A stretch of 64,000 nt of DNA from Tigriopus japonicus (GCA_010645155.1 CM021321.1:5287742-5351741), one strand, 5' to 3'. Positions 11,755 to 23,226 are shown, counted from the first letter of the stretch. Program-made: numbers and translations. Notes: generated from the letters alone by a model not told the origin.

Positions 11755-13839
11755 TTAGTGTTTCTTTTTCCACAAGTCTAAAACACTTCTTTGTTGTTGG
11801 GAGGAAGGTCGAATGAGACCAGATAATCCTCGAGGTTTCTTCAAGGCCGATTTGGGCGTAGTGCTTTTCTTTGAGAAATAACTTGACTGAGACAAGCTCA
11901 AAGACGAGACAGTCTTTTCCACAATGATTGCTTGGGATCCAGGATTGGTCTTGTTCGATGGAGAGGAGAGCACTTCCTCCGATTCAAGCTCCTGGGATGA
12001 GGCCAAAGTGGGACTAAATCGAAACGATTCTCGGTCAATACTGAATGAACTTAATTGGGAAGCAGGCAAGTTGGAAACACTTTCGTCCTCCAAAGTGATC
12101 AACTCGGGTTCAGGTTCGGGAGAATCCGTTTTCTCAGGCGTAACAACCTTAGCGAAAGGGTTGCGTTTGAGAATCTTCTCGGGTGTTTCGATCGTTTCAG
12201 GATTCAGCTTTAAAGGCTTGAAAGCTTGACGACTCGCATCCGTGGCACACACAGATAAATTCTGGTTCAACAAGGGTAAAGAGATTGGGGCTGGCCCCAC
12301 ATTTTCGTCATGGCTTGAGCTATTCGAAGACAATTCGAATAGATCGGTGTTATAGATTAATTTATCGCTTGCCTGGGTTTCTTTGTCGAGGGCACTGAAC
12401 CAAGAAGCTTTCGTTTCGTCACTGGGAGAAATTTTTGCGGGCTTATCATTTTTTTTCTTGTTCGAACCCGGGGAGAAATATTTACTGATGAACACTTTTT
12501 CAATCCTGCTTGAGGTATTTAGGCCCTCATCGATGGGTTTCTCGTTGGGCTTCCGTCGTTTCACAGGCATGGATTCATCTAAATCAATGGTCGGACTAGA
12601 AGATTTTCGCTTGTCGGTTGCCGAGCTGGCCTTGATTTTGAGATCACCAAAAGCGGTTTTTGCCAGACCATTATTGGGCTTATCACTTTGAACTTTCACA
12701 GCTTTCAGGGGATCAAAGTCCTTTTCCCAGATGCTGGCATGATTCGAAGGTTTCCCGAATTGCGACATAGAACTTGGAGTCGTCTGAGATTCTGGACAGA
12801 AGTGAAAGACGCGCTCTTGGGTGTGAAAATCCACATTGCCCAAAGCAAATTGGAACGCTAGCTCATCCTCCAGGTCCAAACTACCGGCATAACTTAAATC
12901 ACCCATGTCTCCTTGGCCTATATCCTTAGGGTATGGTGTTAATGGCCGGAGCTTTCGCGATTGAATATCGAAAACCACTTGGTATAAGAATGTCCGATCG
13001 GCCTGAATGAAGCCATTCACATACTCCGGAGTCACGTCCAGTTGCGGCATTTTAAGATAGCTGGGTATCTTGGGCAGCACGAGTCTCAAGTCCGAATTGG
13101 TCACTTTACTCCAGAATTTAAAGGCCTTTCCGAGGCCAATCCCGTGAAGCGACGGCAAATAGTCACATCCCGACAGAATGCACATGTAGCGAAACTTATC
13201 AAAATTGAAGGCATCCGCTCTTTGACCCAAACTTTGGGCCAGTTGGGATCGCTCATAGAGCACCCCATTCCCCGTTGTGTCCAACTTGAACACGATCTTT
13301 TCACAGCCAAACAGAGTGAGATCGGAGTCTTCGGAAATGACATAATCCACCAATCCGGATCGATTCAAATGGGCTAATTGGGCATCAGCCTCATAGGGAG
13401 CCACAATACAATCGATTCGTCGCTCATGGCACGCCTGAATCATCTCTCTGGCCATGGCCGGTGTGATATCCACACATCGTTGAAAACATTCTCGAGCTTC
13501 GCGTAATTTGCCTTCTCGTAGGTAGTTCTTGGCCATTTGGCGATACTTTTGGCGATTTTCTCGCCGTTTCTTCTCGGTTCCGGCCTTGGAAGGCAGATTT
13601 CGACCGTCAAACACGAGAATGGGCTTGATATTGTAGTGAAGAAACAAGTCAATGTACTTCATGACATAGAGGATGTAGCCGTTGGTGGGTTGATTCTGGA
13701 CCAGTTTGTCGGCACACCCAAAGGCACCCTTGTGCAGCCAACAGTACACGTCCACGGCCACCACGGAATCGGCCATTTGGCTCACGTGAACGGGCTTCGA
13801 AGACTTCTTCAGAAAAGGCAACAGACCCGTGATGCCCAT
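11755..13839 (-). CDS. EXO1: Exonuclease 1 (EXO1)
   Basis: 5'-3' exonuclease/flap endonuclease of mismatch repair and double-strand-break end resection. Single exon, 694 residues (human 846). The XPG N- and I-domains fill about residues 1-350. All catalytic acidic residues can be read: Asp30, Asp78, Glu89, Glu150, Asp152, Asp171, Asp173 and Asp226. The helix-hairpin-helix region has ILSGCDYLPSLHGIGLGKAFK. The rest is a disordered Ser-rich tail, as expected. It holds an ISKYF motif resembling the MLH1-binding MIP box, and near the end a QRSVLDLW motif that matches the EXO1-type PIP box for PCNA. The ATG at 13839 (MGITGLLPFLKK) was chosen because Gly2 is structurally conserved; 24 more codons are open upstream. 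Confidence 0.96.
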   Translation of the reverse strand: MGITGLLPFLKKSSKPVHVSQMADSVVAVDVYCWLHKGAFGCADKLVQNQPTNGYILYVMKYIDLFLHYNIKPILVFDGRNLPSKAGTEKKRRENRQKYRQMAKNYLREGKLREARECFQRCVDITPAMAREMIQACHERRIDCIVAPYEADAQLAHLNRSGLVDYVISEDSDLTLFGCEKIVFKLDTTGNGVLYERSQLAQSLGQRADAFNFDKFRYMCILSGCDYLPSLHGIGLGKAFKFWSKVTNSDLRLVLPKIPSYLKMPQLDVTPEYVNGFIQADRTFLYQVVFDIQSRKLRPLTPYPKDIGQGDMGDLSYAGSLDLEDELAFQFALGNVDFHTQERVFHFCPESQTTPSSMSQFGKPSNHASIWEKDFDPLKAVKVQSDKPNNGLAKTAFGDLKIKASSATDKRKSSSPTIDLDESMPVKRRKPNEKPIDEGLNTSSRIEKVFISKYFSPGSNKKKNDKPAKISPSDETKASWFSALDKETQASDKLIYNTDLFELSSNSSSHDENVGPAPISLPLLNQNLSVCATDASRQAFKPLKLNPETIETPEKILKRNPFAKVVTPEKTDSPEPEPELITLEDESVSNLPASQLSSFSIDRESFRFSPTLASSQELESEEVLSSPSNKTNPGSQAIIVEKTVSSLSLSQSSYFSKKSTTPKSALKKPRGLSGLIRPSSQQQRSVLDLWKKKH

Positions 13840-16125
13840 GTTTGGTATTGCTTGATTGTTCGTTTGTTTATTGTGAAACCAATCCGAAGTTTGGCGCCCA
13901 AGTTGACACACGTGACCAAGTGGACCAACGCACGCACGGTGCTCTTTGAGCTGAAGAAGTCATTTCTAATTTTCAAAAATAGTTCAGACCACTTTCGAGG
14001 GACAAAGGCAACTTTGAATCCTGTTGGATAGGTCATGGGAAAAGCAACGATTGTATATCATTTAAACTTACTTAGAGACAAACTTTTTATCGACTTCAGA
14101 AATTTGTTGCATCAATTTAATTTAGGCAAACAAGTGGCAAAATAGATTTCGACAATTTTTCGGCTCAACGCTCCCAGGAGACTTCTTGTACTTGAAAGAG
14201 GAGAGAAAGAAATTTCAAATATCTATTTTTAAGGAAGTTTCAAGTGCAGAGACAAGGAAAAAAGCGGGCAATCCTAGAGCACTATAATAAAATAGCGCTA
14301 ATGGCAATCCTAGAGTCGGACGTGCGGCGTCAAAAGGAAGCGCCTGCTGCGTTCAGTTGGGAGCGTGCTCCTTTGTGTCAACGGCATATTAAAAACTAAC
14401 AAAAAATGCAAAAACATTTGAAAGTGTCGCCCTTTGCTTTTTTTTACATTTTTAAACGTTACACGTCAAGACCAAAAAAAATTATTGATTCAATACCAAT
14501 ATGATTTGTACAATTAAAATTTATGCTATATTTCCTCCACCGACGAATTATTGTGGGCAGAGCTGGACAACTCATGAAAAAGGCCAAATGATTCAAAAAT
14601 TGACAAATATATTGTTACTTTTTTTAAATGGCATTAATTAAGTCATCAATTCTTACTTGCCTGAAACTTGCACACTCGTGATAACTTGTTTGAATATGAT
14701 GATGACTTGTTTAGTTTTCTGATTTCTTATTTGGTCCAACTGATAGCTTTTTGTGTAGAGCTTTTTGAGTCAAATACAAAGCACGGTACTGAAAAAATCA
14801 TATCAAGTTTCTATGGTAATTCCCAAACACAATGAAATGTGATTCAGACTCAGGAAACCAAGAGGAACAACTTTAATTTTCTGAGTTTATCAAAGTCAGA
14901 TCTAGATTAAAAGTTATGTACCTAAAAACTTAGTAAATAAATTAATTTTTGAAAATCTAGTAAGTACACGTATAGAGCAGATTAAGATACCTTTCGAATC
15001 GAAATTGCTTGAAAATATGTTGCTCAGCTGCTGAGTTATTTGAGTTTAACCGGTTCACTTTTGGCCAAAAAAGCGAAAAAACGTTCCGGGTATATGAAAA
15101 CTCAAATTCTCAAGCAAATGATATAGATGTTTGATGTCACAAGAGAAAATAAAAATTCTTCATTCTTCAATGTTTTGTCATAGCATGTTAAGATAATACA
15201 TATTATTTCCGAAAACACAGTAAAAATACAATTTTTCGACTTGTGGCTTTTTAATTATGGAAAAGTTATATTGGTAAGTCCTCAATGCAAATTTTTGTAA
15301 AATTCAATAAGGTTTTTAAAAAAAATCGATTTTGGTCCATTTGACCATGGTCCTTCGAGAAATATCGAGTCCTCACAAAATACGAAGACACGTCTGTTCA
15401 GCATTTTTTTTTTTTTTCAATTTTCATTTGAAAACCTAACCAAATGTACTGAAATCAATGGAAACATAGTTTTTCAAAAATATGCATTTTTAGTGCGTAT
15501 TAAGTTTTAATAAATGTTATTTTTGAATTTTACAATAAATCACATAATATGAAGATTTTTTTACTTTATTTTGTGACATCAAACATCTAAATCATTTGCT
15601 TGGGAATTTGAGTTTTCATCTACCCGGAACGTTTTTTCGTTCCGGAAAAAGTCTACCTTTGAAAGAGGGCAAACGTAAGAGAAAAAAGCGTCGTGTAAAA
15701 CTGTATCAACCCCAAAGGATGCTTGATAAGTTCAATTCACTTAAGTTTATCGATGAGAGGTTGGTACATGATTTATCTCCCTTCATTCAAGATTACTAAA
15801 TGCATAATGAGGGACTGGAATCTGGCGCAATTTTGGCGTTTTTTGGAAAAAGAAATCTGGCGATGAACACGACTATTTGGCGTTTTTGACAGGTTGATCT
15901 GGCGTTTATTGTCTCCGATTAGCTGGCAGCACTGCTCCCGTCCATCCATACTCCCAAACTCTGGGACCAAAGCAAACCCATCGATTCCAAATTGAAATAC
16001 ATGCTTGTGAACCACTCGTTCGTGAACCCTTTCGATTTCAAGCCCCGCCTGGACCTCATTGGGCCTTCTGCGCCGCCCTTTCACGGAAGAGGGTGTGCCC
16101 ACGCCCTCCTCACTCAGTTTAAGAC
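13840..16125. other. AT-rich intergenic region between divergent EXO1 and MTMR genes
   Basis: 2.3 kb containing the two 5' flanks and a palindromic element at 15074-15639. No other coding potential is supported. The last about 200 bp (from 15920) are GC-richer and likely the MTMR 5' UTR. Confidence 0.55.
15074..15639. repeat. 566-bp inverted-repeat (foldback) element
   Basis: The left arm starts CGAAAAAACGTTCCGGG (15074) and the right arm ends with its exact complement (15639). The arms continue inward for about 80 bp with few differences (left CTCAAATTCTCAAGCAAATG, right CATTTGCTTGGGAATTTGAG), then become imperfect. Interior is AT-rich and non-coding. I could not identify a target-site duplication, so the class is unassigned. 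Confidence 0.7.
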
Positions 16126-19100
16126 ATGGAGCACATCCTCACGCCCAAAGTGGAAAATGTCAAACTCTTGGACAAATTCAACGCCAAAGCGTCGCCCTTG
16201 GGCACGCTTTATTTGACCACCACCCATCTCATCTTCGTTTCGAATGCTTCGGCCAATCCCTCGGACACCTCAGTGCCATCTGATCCGCCTCAACCCGTCA
16301 GTGGGGCTGCGGGTGGGGCAGGGGGACCCACCAATCTGGGCGGCTTTGTCCATGGAGGGCCTAAGAAAGAGCTCTGGATTCTACACACACTCATGCACAC
16401 GATTGAAAAGCCGCTTTTGACCACTTCCGGCACGCAACTCAGGATCTTATGCAGTCATTTTCAAAGGTGGGTGTTTCCGAGTAGAAATATTTAGCGCGGA
16501 GTCAATGGTTGCTGGTACACTAATGTCCTTTATGTTGGCAGTGCATCGTTCATTATTCAAAGGGATCGCGACGCCCATGATGTGTATATGTCCTTGATGG
16601 CCCTGTCCAAACCCAAGGAGTTCAAGGATCTGTATTGTTTTACGTACAACCCGACTGGTCAAGTACAGAAGTCCACCGGATGGTTCTTTCACGATTTAGA
16701 CGCCGAATATCAAAGAATGGTAGGATGCCGCCTGAACGGGTAAGCTCGAGCCGAGATTGACCTTTCGTTTGTGTTTTCCAGGGTGTGCCTAACGAGAATT
16801 GGACCTTGTGTTCCATGAATGACCAACATCGTTTATGCCCCACCTACCCGCAAAAGATCTTCATCCCCATTTTGGCCTCCCAAGCGATCATCGAAGGGAG
16901 CTCACGCTTTCGTAGTAAAGGCCGTCTGCCCGTGTTGACTTACCTGCACAAGAATAATGCTGCCATTGTGAGATGTGCCCAGCCTTTGGTGGGCATAAGT
17001 GGCGTTCGAAGTAGTTATGATGAGAAATACGTCGAGTGTTTGCGCAAGGCCACACCTCGATCGCCATTTATTTATGTGATTGATACCCGGCCGGCCATGA
17101 ATGCCATGGCCAATCGCGCTGGGGGCAAGGGTTATGAGAACGAGAAGTATTACGAAAACATCAATTTTTCCTTCAAAGGCATCGAGAATATCCACAAAAT
17201 GCGGTCCAGTTTAAAGGCCATGATGACCTCGGTAGCCAATGCCACCACGATGGACGGTTTTATGAGTGAGCTGGCCAATTGTGGATGGTTGAAACACGTC
17301 AAAGCCGTTCTCGACGCTTCGGTGGCCATCAAAAATTGCATTCTCGAGGGAAAATCCGTGATTGTTCATTGCTCGGATGGTTGGGATCGGACATCGCAAA
17401 CCTGCGCTTTAGCCTGTCTCATGTTGGACGGGTACTATCGAACATTCCAGGGCTTTCAGGCCCTCATTGAAAAGGATTGGCTCGCATTCGGACACAAGTT
17501 CACAGAGAGATGCGGGCATTTAGATGGTGACCCAAATGAAGTGTCGCCAAACTTTACTCAGTTCTTGGACGCCGTGTGGCAATTGACCCAGCTCTCGCCT
17601 CAGTTATTCCAGTTCAACGAGCGGTACTTAATCACGATCCATGAGCACGTCTACTCTTGCCAGTACGGGACGTTCATCGGCAATTGCGAGCGTGAGCGAG
17701 AGCTCTTGGGATTACGGGAAAAGACCTACTCATTGTGGGGCTATCTCACGGCCAACTATGATGACTACACCAATCCACTTTATGACAGAAACTCGCACTC
17801 GGAAGTGATGCGCCCGAACACGGCTCCACAGAATATCAAATTTTGGAGCGGTCTATTCTGCCGTTTCGAAAGCGGGGCTCACACCCGCGAGCCCATAATT
17901 GATCTTTTGTCAGTGACCCAGAACCATACGACCTCGTTGGAGGATCACGGCCGGCAATTAAGCAAGACCATAGGCCAGATGACCTCGATGATTGCCAATG
18001 CCAAGGCTACGGGAGCCATGCGCCGGATCCTTCCCACCTCACAGTCCAACAAGCCCTCAGCCGCCACCGAGTCCGCCGAGACATCGTTGACGAGTGGCTC
18101 CTCTATGAGCACGATTTCCCACCCACTTCAGATGTCAAGCACTGCGGCTAATGGCGATTTCGAGCACATGGAGAAGAAGTTCACCGATTTGAAGGCCTCC
18201 ATAATGGAGCAATGTCACTCGAGTAAGCATAGCTGAATGAATGAACTTTCTACACTCCCCGATTATAGAGCGAGCGAGGCCCTGATTCATTCCAATCAAA
18301 TAAATCTTGGCTCATGACTCCTCCGCTCTTGTTGCAACCCAGATCTATATATCTAATGCCATTCTGTGATTTGACCCAGTTGTTTATCTATATTTATTTT
18401 ATATGATTATTTCCAACCTTTGGCATCGTCTAAAACATATACACAGTTTTGCTCTACCATTTTGTTGACTTTTCCTCCGATCAGAAACTGTCATGAAATA
18501 ATACAAACACGTTTAAGTTTCGAATTGTTTTTTAGTTTAACACAAAAGTTTGTTATCTCAGTTTTACTGCGCTTTGCTCTTAATTCATAGTTTCGTTTGT
18601 TGTCTTCATCGAAACCGCTGGATGGTTTTATTTAATGTTTGTACGCATGTGACAAAAACAGTTTATACCTTGATATACGAAGTTCGTTCAAAATCAACTT
18701 CAAAGTCACCGTTGTCGTAAGGTGTTGTGTACATATTTCTTTAGTCTTTCTTTAGCATTTACGTGCACTTCCTCTACTTTCTTTAAATATTCGTGTTCTT
18801 TGCCAAATGATCACCAAGTCTTAGTCGTTATTCGTAGAGTAGATTATATGTTCGTGTTGGGAGTTTTGGTCTTCTTTTCAAATAGTGTCTTGAATGGAGT
18901 TACTGTCGCGTTTAAGGATGGATGTGATGCAAACCACGAGCGATTCCTTAATTTCTAGGATTTTTGTCTTTGAAACTACCCCAGAGCATTGCTGGTCTGC
19001 ACTCAGCACCCTCTAAAGTTCCTCCTCCCATTTCAAAGGGGATGGCCATCAAAAATGACTTATCATCGGCGGTGATGCCCACGCCCCAATCCATCCCAAT

Positions 19101-19452
19101 TCCCGAAGCAGAGTTCAACAATGACCGCCAACTTTCCAAAGAGCTCTTAGAGGCCGAGATCAATTCCATTGCTGTAGATTGGAAGTCACTCCGATCCTCG
19201 TTGACCTGTCCGTGTGGATTCCGTTTGGATGATAATGCCACCACGAAGATCCATTGTCGTCGATGTGGTTGCGTGTTTTGTAAGCGCTGTATCCACAGAA
19301 AAATTCCATTGCCCGGTCATCTGAGCAAGAAACCCATGCCCTTGTGCAACACATGTTCTAAGCTCATCGATTATCCCACCCCCGACTCTGATGACGACCA
19401 GGACCAAGTGAATGCCTTGGACGCCTTTGAAGAATTAAACTCCATGACCTAA
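16126..19452 (+). CDS. MTMR6: Myotubularin-related phosphatase, MTMR6/7/8 type, with FYVE-like last exon
   Basis: PtdIns3P/PtdIns(3,5)P2 3-phosphatase of endosomal membranes. Exons: 16126-16466, 16542-16719, 16782-18222, 18959-19452, with phases that join cleanly; 817 residues. It begins MEHILTPKVENVKLLDKFN, almost identical to human MTMR6. A PH-GRAM domain (about 1-135, carrying a Gly/Pro-rich insert) is followed by the phosphatase domain. The active site HCSDGWDRTS is complete (Cys370, Arg376), so it is catalytically competent. The last exon encodes a FYVE-like finger (CPCG, KIHCRRCG, CKRC, LCNTC) that departs from the R(K/R)HHCR consensus. If the last intron is retained, the frame ends at 18236 (657 residues, no FYVE), and AATAAA lies at 18299-18304. 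It is convergent with NUP58, with 96 bp between stops. Assignment among MTMR6/7/8 is not certain. Confidence 0.93.
18299..18304 (+). terminator. Candidate intronic poly(A) signal in the MTMR gene
   Basis: AATAAA 63 bp after the alternative stop codon (18234-18236), inside the 736-nt last intron. Would end a short isoform without the FYVE-like finger. Confidence 0.5.
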
Positions 19453-19548
19453 GATCGGTGAATTCCGAGATATCAAGCGCTATATATTTGAAGTTAAATA
19501 CATGTTCATGTTACTGCTGTCACGATCGTTGTTTCTGCGTGGACGTTG

Positions 19549-21377
19549 TTAGTGTTTTCCCCGCTTATTACCTGCCCCTAATGAAGACGTGTTTCCAAAC
19601 GGACTCATCGTGTTGCCAAATAATCCAGGAGTGGAGGTGTTGGCCGAAGACACGCCTAGGGTATTTTGGTTGGAAAATAATCCAGTACCACCCATTGTTC
19701 CACCAGGAGTTCCAAATCCTCCACTTCCACCGGACGGGTTGTTGAAGCTATTGAATGCCCCAGGTTGAGTGCCCAAGCCAAAAGTAGGCGGAGCATTTCC
19801 CTGTTGAGGGTGATTGGCAGCATTCAGCGTGTTTCTGGCCAAGGTCATGAGATCCTTCTGACCTGAGAAGGCGGACGGTCCAACTGTCGTTGGAATCTTT
19901 TCCGTGCTCCCTGTTGGCGTCATTTGACGTTGAGGAAATAGATTGATGGACGACAAACCATGCTTTTGCCTGCAAAAGAGAAACAATACAATACAACCTA
20001 TAAACTATGCGTGTTCTGGCCTCTCAATTACCTGTGTTGTTGAATGAAGGCGTCCTTTTGTGCGAGAACCGCTTCATGAAGCTTTTGATACTTTCCAGCC
20101 AGAGCAGTAAAGGAGGCGTGAAGCTTCTGAATGGCTAGCGAAATATCATTCGGCGTGATTGAATGTTGCTCGGTCAAGGTGAGAAGGTGGTGCTCAGTCT
20201 CGCTGATTTGCCGGCGATAAGCCAACATTTGGTTCTCAAATTTGCTAACCAAACGCGAGAAATAGTCATAGGGAGCGGTGTTTTCGAATTGTAACGTAGG
20301 AGGCGTGTCCTTGGTTCGCTGAGCAATTTCCACATTCAAGATCTCTTGCGCCGCGTCCAATTTGATGCGATCGAGTTGAACCTTGTTCTTGGCCAAACCG
20401 GCGGACAAAACTTTGACCAGATTCATTAACCCGTCCGTCTCGGCCTTGATCTTTTGATGTATTTTGGAGGAGGTGTGGGCAATATCCGAGCTGGTACTGC
20501 GCTCCTCTTTGGTAAACTTTTTGAACTCCTCCACCGTTTGGGCCAATTCATTCGGAATATGGGTTTCCTTCGCCGTTTTGGAGCCATTCTTGTTTTCATT
20601 GGCCGAGTTTGCCGTGCCCGCCAACGCATTTGGGGCACCACCCAAACCCGTGAAGGGAGCGGGTGCGGCCGAACCGCCCAATCCGGTCGAAGTCAGACTC
20701 GTCGAAGCTGGGGCGCCAAAACTCCCGGATGCGGCTCCAAAAGCGGGTGCGGTCCCGAGTCCACCACCAAATCCGCCCGATGAAGCGGCCGCACTGGCGG
20801 GTGTGGTCTGACCAAAGCCTAAGGAAGGCGTGGCTTGGGTCAGGGCCGTGGATGTAGTACCAAAACCCCCGAAACCCGTGGAAGTCCCACTCGCCTATCC
20901 GAATCCCAAATCGGAAGAGGCCGGTGTGTTCAAATTAAACGTGGGTGCGGCCGTCTACGACGCTCCAAACGTTCCGGCTGAGCCAAATGAACTTTGAGTC
21001 GAGGTCGTACCAAAAGCCCCACCCCCACCTAGCCCTCCAAAGCCCGTGTTAGGGGCGGTCGAGGCCGTGGAAGTGCCAAATCCCCCGCCAAATCCTCCTC
21101 CAAAGGCGGTCGAGGTGTTCGTGCTCAAACCAAGTCCCATGGTGCTTGATGTGGGGTTGGACATGACGGGTGTGATTGAGGTCTGGCCAAAAGACAATCC
21201 ACCCGTGGATGAGGGCGCGCCAAAACCCGTAGAGGCGCCACCAAAGGTAGTGGTATTGCTGGCCGCATTGGGTTGAGCCAGACCCATGGGTTTGTTGGCC
21301 GTGGATAAGCCGCCAAAGCTGAACCCCCCACCCGTAGCCGGAGTGCTGGTGGCCGTGTTTCCGAAACTATAGCTCAT
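19549..21377 (-). CDS. NUP58: Nucleoporin p58/p45 (NUP58) with two in-frame TAG codons
   Basis: FG nucleoporin of the NUP62-NUP58-NUP54 channel complex. Exons 21377-20032 and 19969-19549 join in phase (62-nt intron). Start MSYSFGNTAT. An N-terminal Gly/Ser/Thr-rich FG region (FSFGG, TGFGAP, LSFGQ, GFGG) runs to about residue 240. The coiled-coil core (about 255-455) includes HIPNELAQTVEEFKKFTKEE, LQFENTAPYDYFSRLVSKFENQMLAYRRQI and HASFTALAGKYQKLHEAV. A C-terminal FG tail ends SLGAGNKRGKH. Two TAG codons interrupt the frame in the FG region: codon 141 (20957-20955) and codon 161 (20897-20895). The frame between and after them stays open and clearly NUP58-like. They could be assembly errors, alleles, a mutated copy or readthrough; the intact downstream domain argues against an old pseudogene. 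Confidence 0.9.
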
Positions 21378-21608
21378 CCTAAATCCGGAATGAATCAAGT
21401 TCAACGTGAAAAATTTACCGAATTTGTTTACAAAACCCATGTGACGTCATCGATCAGCGCTACCTAGAGACATCTCTAGCGCTCCCTGGTGGTTTCAAGC
21501 CGATGCTGTCGAAACTTGTTTCATTCAAAAACTGCCAGTCTCGATTTTGGGGCGAAATTTTTGATCTCGTTTTTTTTTAGTTTGAAGATTTTCGATCTCG
21601 GCTTTTAG

Positions 21609-22166
21609 CAGACCTGGTCAATTATCTTATCTAGATAGAAGATAAAGATAAAAGATAGTTTATCTTTTATCTTTATCTAGATACTTTTTTCGGGAAATTA
21701 TGCTGAAGAATTTTTATGTACATATTTATTTCGGCAAACTATCTTGAAATATCTTTATATAGATAATGTGTTCTCTCAATCTTTTGTGTTAAAGCATCCA
21801 TTACACATTGTTCAGTATGCATTATGCATTTTCCCTAAAGTATCTAGCTAAGATACTTCTAGATACTTTTCTTAATATTGCATAATGTCAAATTGTTTGT
21901 GCATTATGCATTATGAAGAAAAGTATCTAGAACTATCATATACAGATCCGTTTTGTGAAAAGTATCTTGAAGTATCTTATATAGATAGTTTTTTCGGGAA
22001 GCTATCTTGAACTATCTTTACCTAGATACTTTTTCAGGAAAGTGTCTTGAATTATCTTTATCTAGATACATTTATTGAGAAGTATTTTAAATTATCTTTA
22101 TCTAGATACTTTGCGGAAAAAACTATCGTGTCTAGATACTTTTTCAAAGTATCTTGAACAGGTCTG
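21609..22166. mobile_element. 558-bp hAT-type MITE with 8-bp target duplication
   Basis: Flanked by GCTTTTAG at 21601-21608 and 22167-22174, a perfect 8-bp duplication as made by hAT transposases. Ends are CAGACCTGGTCAA and the complementary TTGAACAGGTCTG. The interior is built from many direct and inverted variants of TATCTTTATCTAGATACTTT, so it is itself strongly self-complementary. No coding capacity. Confidence 0.88.
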
Positions 22167-22279
22167 GCTTTTAGGTCGAAGTTTTCGATCGCGTTTTTAA
22201 ACTGCCACTAGTGATGTGACTTGGCCAAGTAATGAGTTATGACTAGTGAGGGGACAAAACTGTATTTCCAATACATATT

Positions 22280-22531
22280 TTGGGGCTATTTTGTTTGTAC
22301 CTGCTTGAACTGTTTCCGGATTTGGACATTCGAGGAGTCGAATACATCGACGCCAAATTGTTAGAAGGCACGGAGCATAGCTATCTTCTCGCAGATTTGG
22401 AGGAAGAGCTCTTGAAACTCTCCGAAGCCCAATCGCTACCATCGAAATCCTCAAGCTCACATCCGGCGTCTACTTCAGAATTTTCCGAATCGACAAGAAA
22501 TGAAAAGCATCGCAAAGCCAAATCCGATTGA
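22280..22531 (+). pseudogene. 3' fragment of a DMAC2-like gene
   Basis: About 83 codons nearly identical to the C-terminus of the intact gene at 54176-55249 (GLFCLYLLELFPDLDIRGVEY through KHRKAKSD). Homology begins abruptly near 22280, so at least 270 residues are missing. A few substitutions (TDQ to TEH, ASESSE to TSEFSE) separate the copies. It lies tail-to-tail with the GINS1 pseudogene, exactly as the intact pair does, but the pair is inverted. Just upstream (22209-22234) is a sequence like an hAT end, TAGTGATGTGACTTGG, also seen at 43269. Confidence 0.85.
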
Positions 22532-22578
22532 ACATGTCTTGTGATTTGTTTATTCATATTATATCTACAGCTAAAATG

Positions 22579-23216
22579 TTATGTGATGTGCGTCAAGATA
22601 CCCTGCCGGATTAAAGGCTCACAAAGAGACCGAGGGAGAAAATGTTGGGTGTTTTTCTTGAGCAAAATGATTTCGCCCTCTTCCGTTTCCAATTCACCAT
22701 AATCTTGCACACATCTCACCTCGATGAACAAGGTCTTGGGTGGTTGGAGATCGGCCATGAGATCCAGACCCACTCCATCCCATCACCAATGGACCGCATA
22801 TAATTGGCCAATTCACGGTTATATTTCTGAAAGAATTGCTGTTCGGGTTCGCATAAATTGGATTTGATCTCGGGTGGAAGAACAGCTCCAAATTGCCAAC
22901 GGAGCTCGCAAATCTTTTCGGCTCGGTCATTTATGTAGGCAAGAAGGCATCGTTTGTTCCGTTCCAGTCCACTATGTCGCAAATGAAAGGCGGGAGTGAT
23001 CGAATGTCGCTCTTCTACTTCCTTTTGGTTTTGCTTGAACAGTGATCGCATCTCTTCCAAGACTTGACGCACCTGGAAGAAGAATGCTTGAGTAAGTCCT
23101 GGATTCGATGAGAGGCATGACAATATTAGTTATACCTTGTCTTCGTTGAAAGGTTGGAGTTGGCCTTGAGAGCGAGCGGCCTCACGAATCAGATCCACGG
23201 CTTTGAGGCCAAACAT
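22579..23216 (-). pseudogene. GINS1 (PSF1) pseudogene
   Basis: Copy of the intact GINS1 gene at 53492-54124, in the opposite orientation. Both exons, the intron with its splice sites, and the ATG (23216) are kept. A 5-bp insertion creates GATGGGATGGAGTGGG where the intact gene has GATGGAGTGGG (about 22780). It shifts the frame after YMRSIGDG, so the B-domain can no longer be translated. Otherwise the copies look nearly identical, so the duplication is recent. An hAT element sits in its 5' UTR, 10 bp before the ATG. Confidence 0.9.
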
Positions 23217-23226
23217 GACGTTTCAA

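Noticed and set aside
20454..20857. Pro/Ala-rich frames on the + strand opposite NUP58
   Set aside because: Antisense shadows of Gly/Phe repeats; no independent support.
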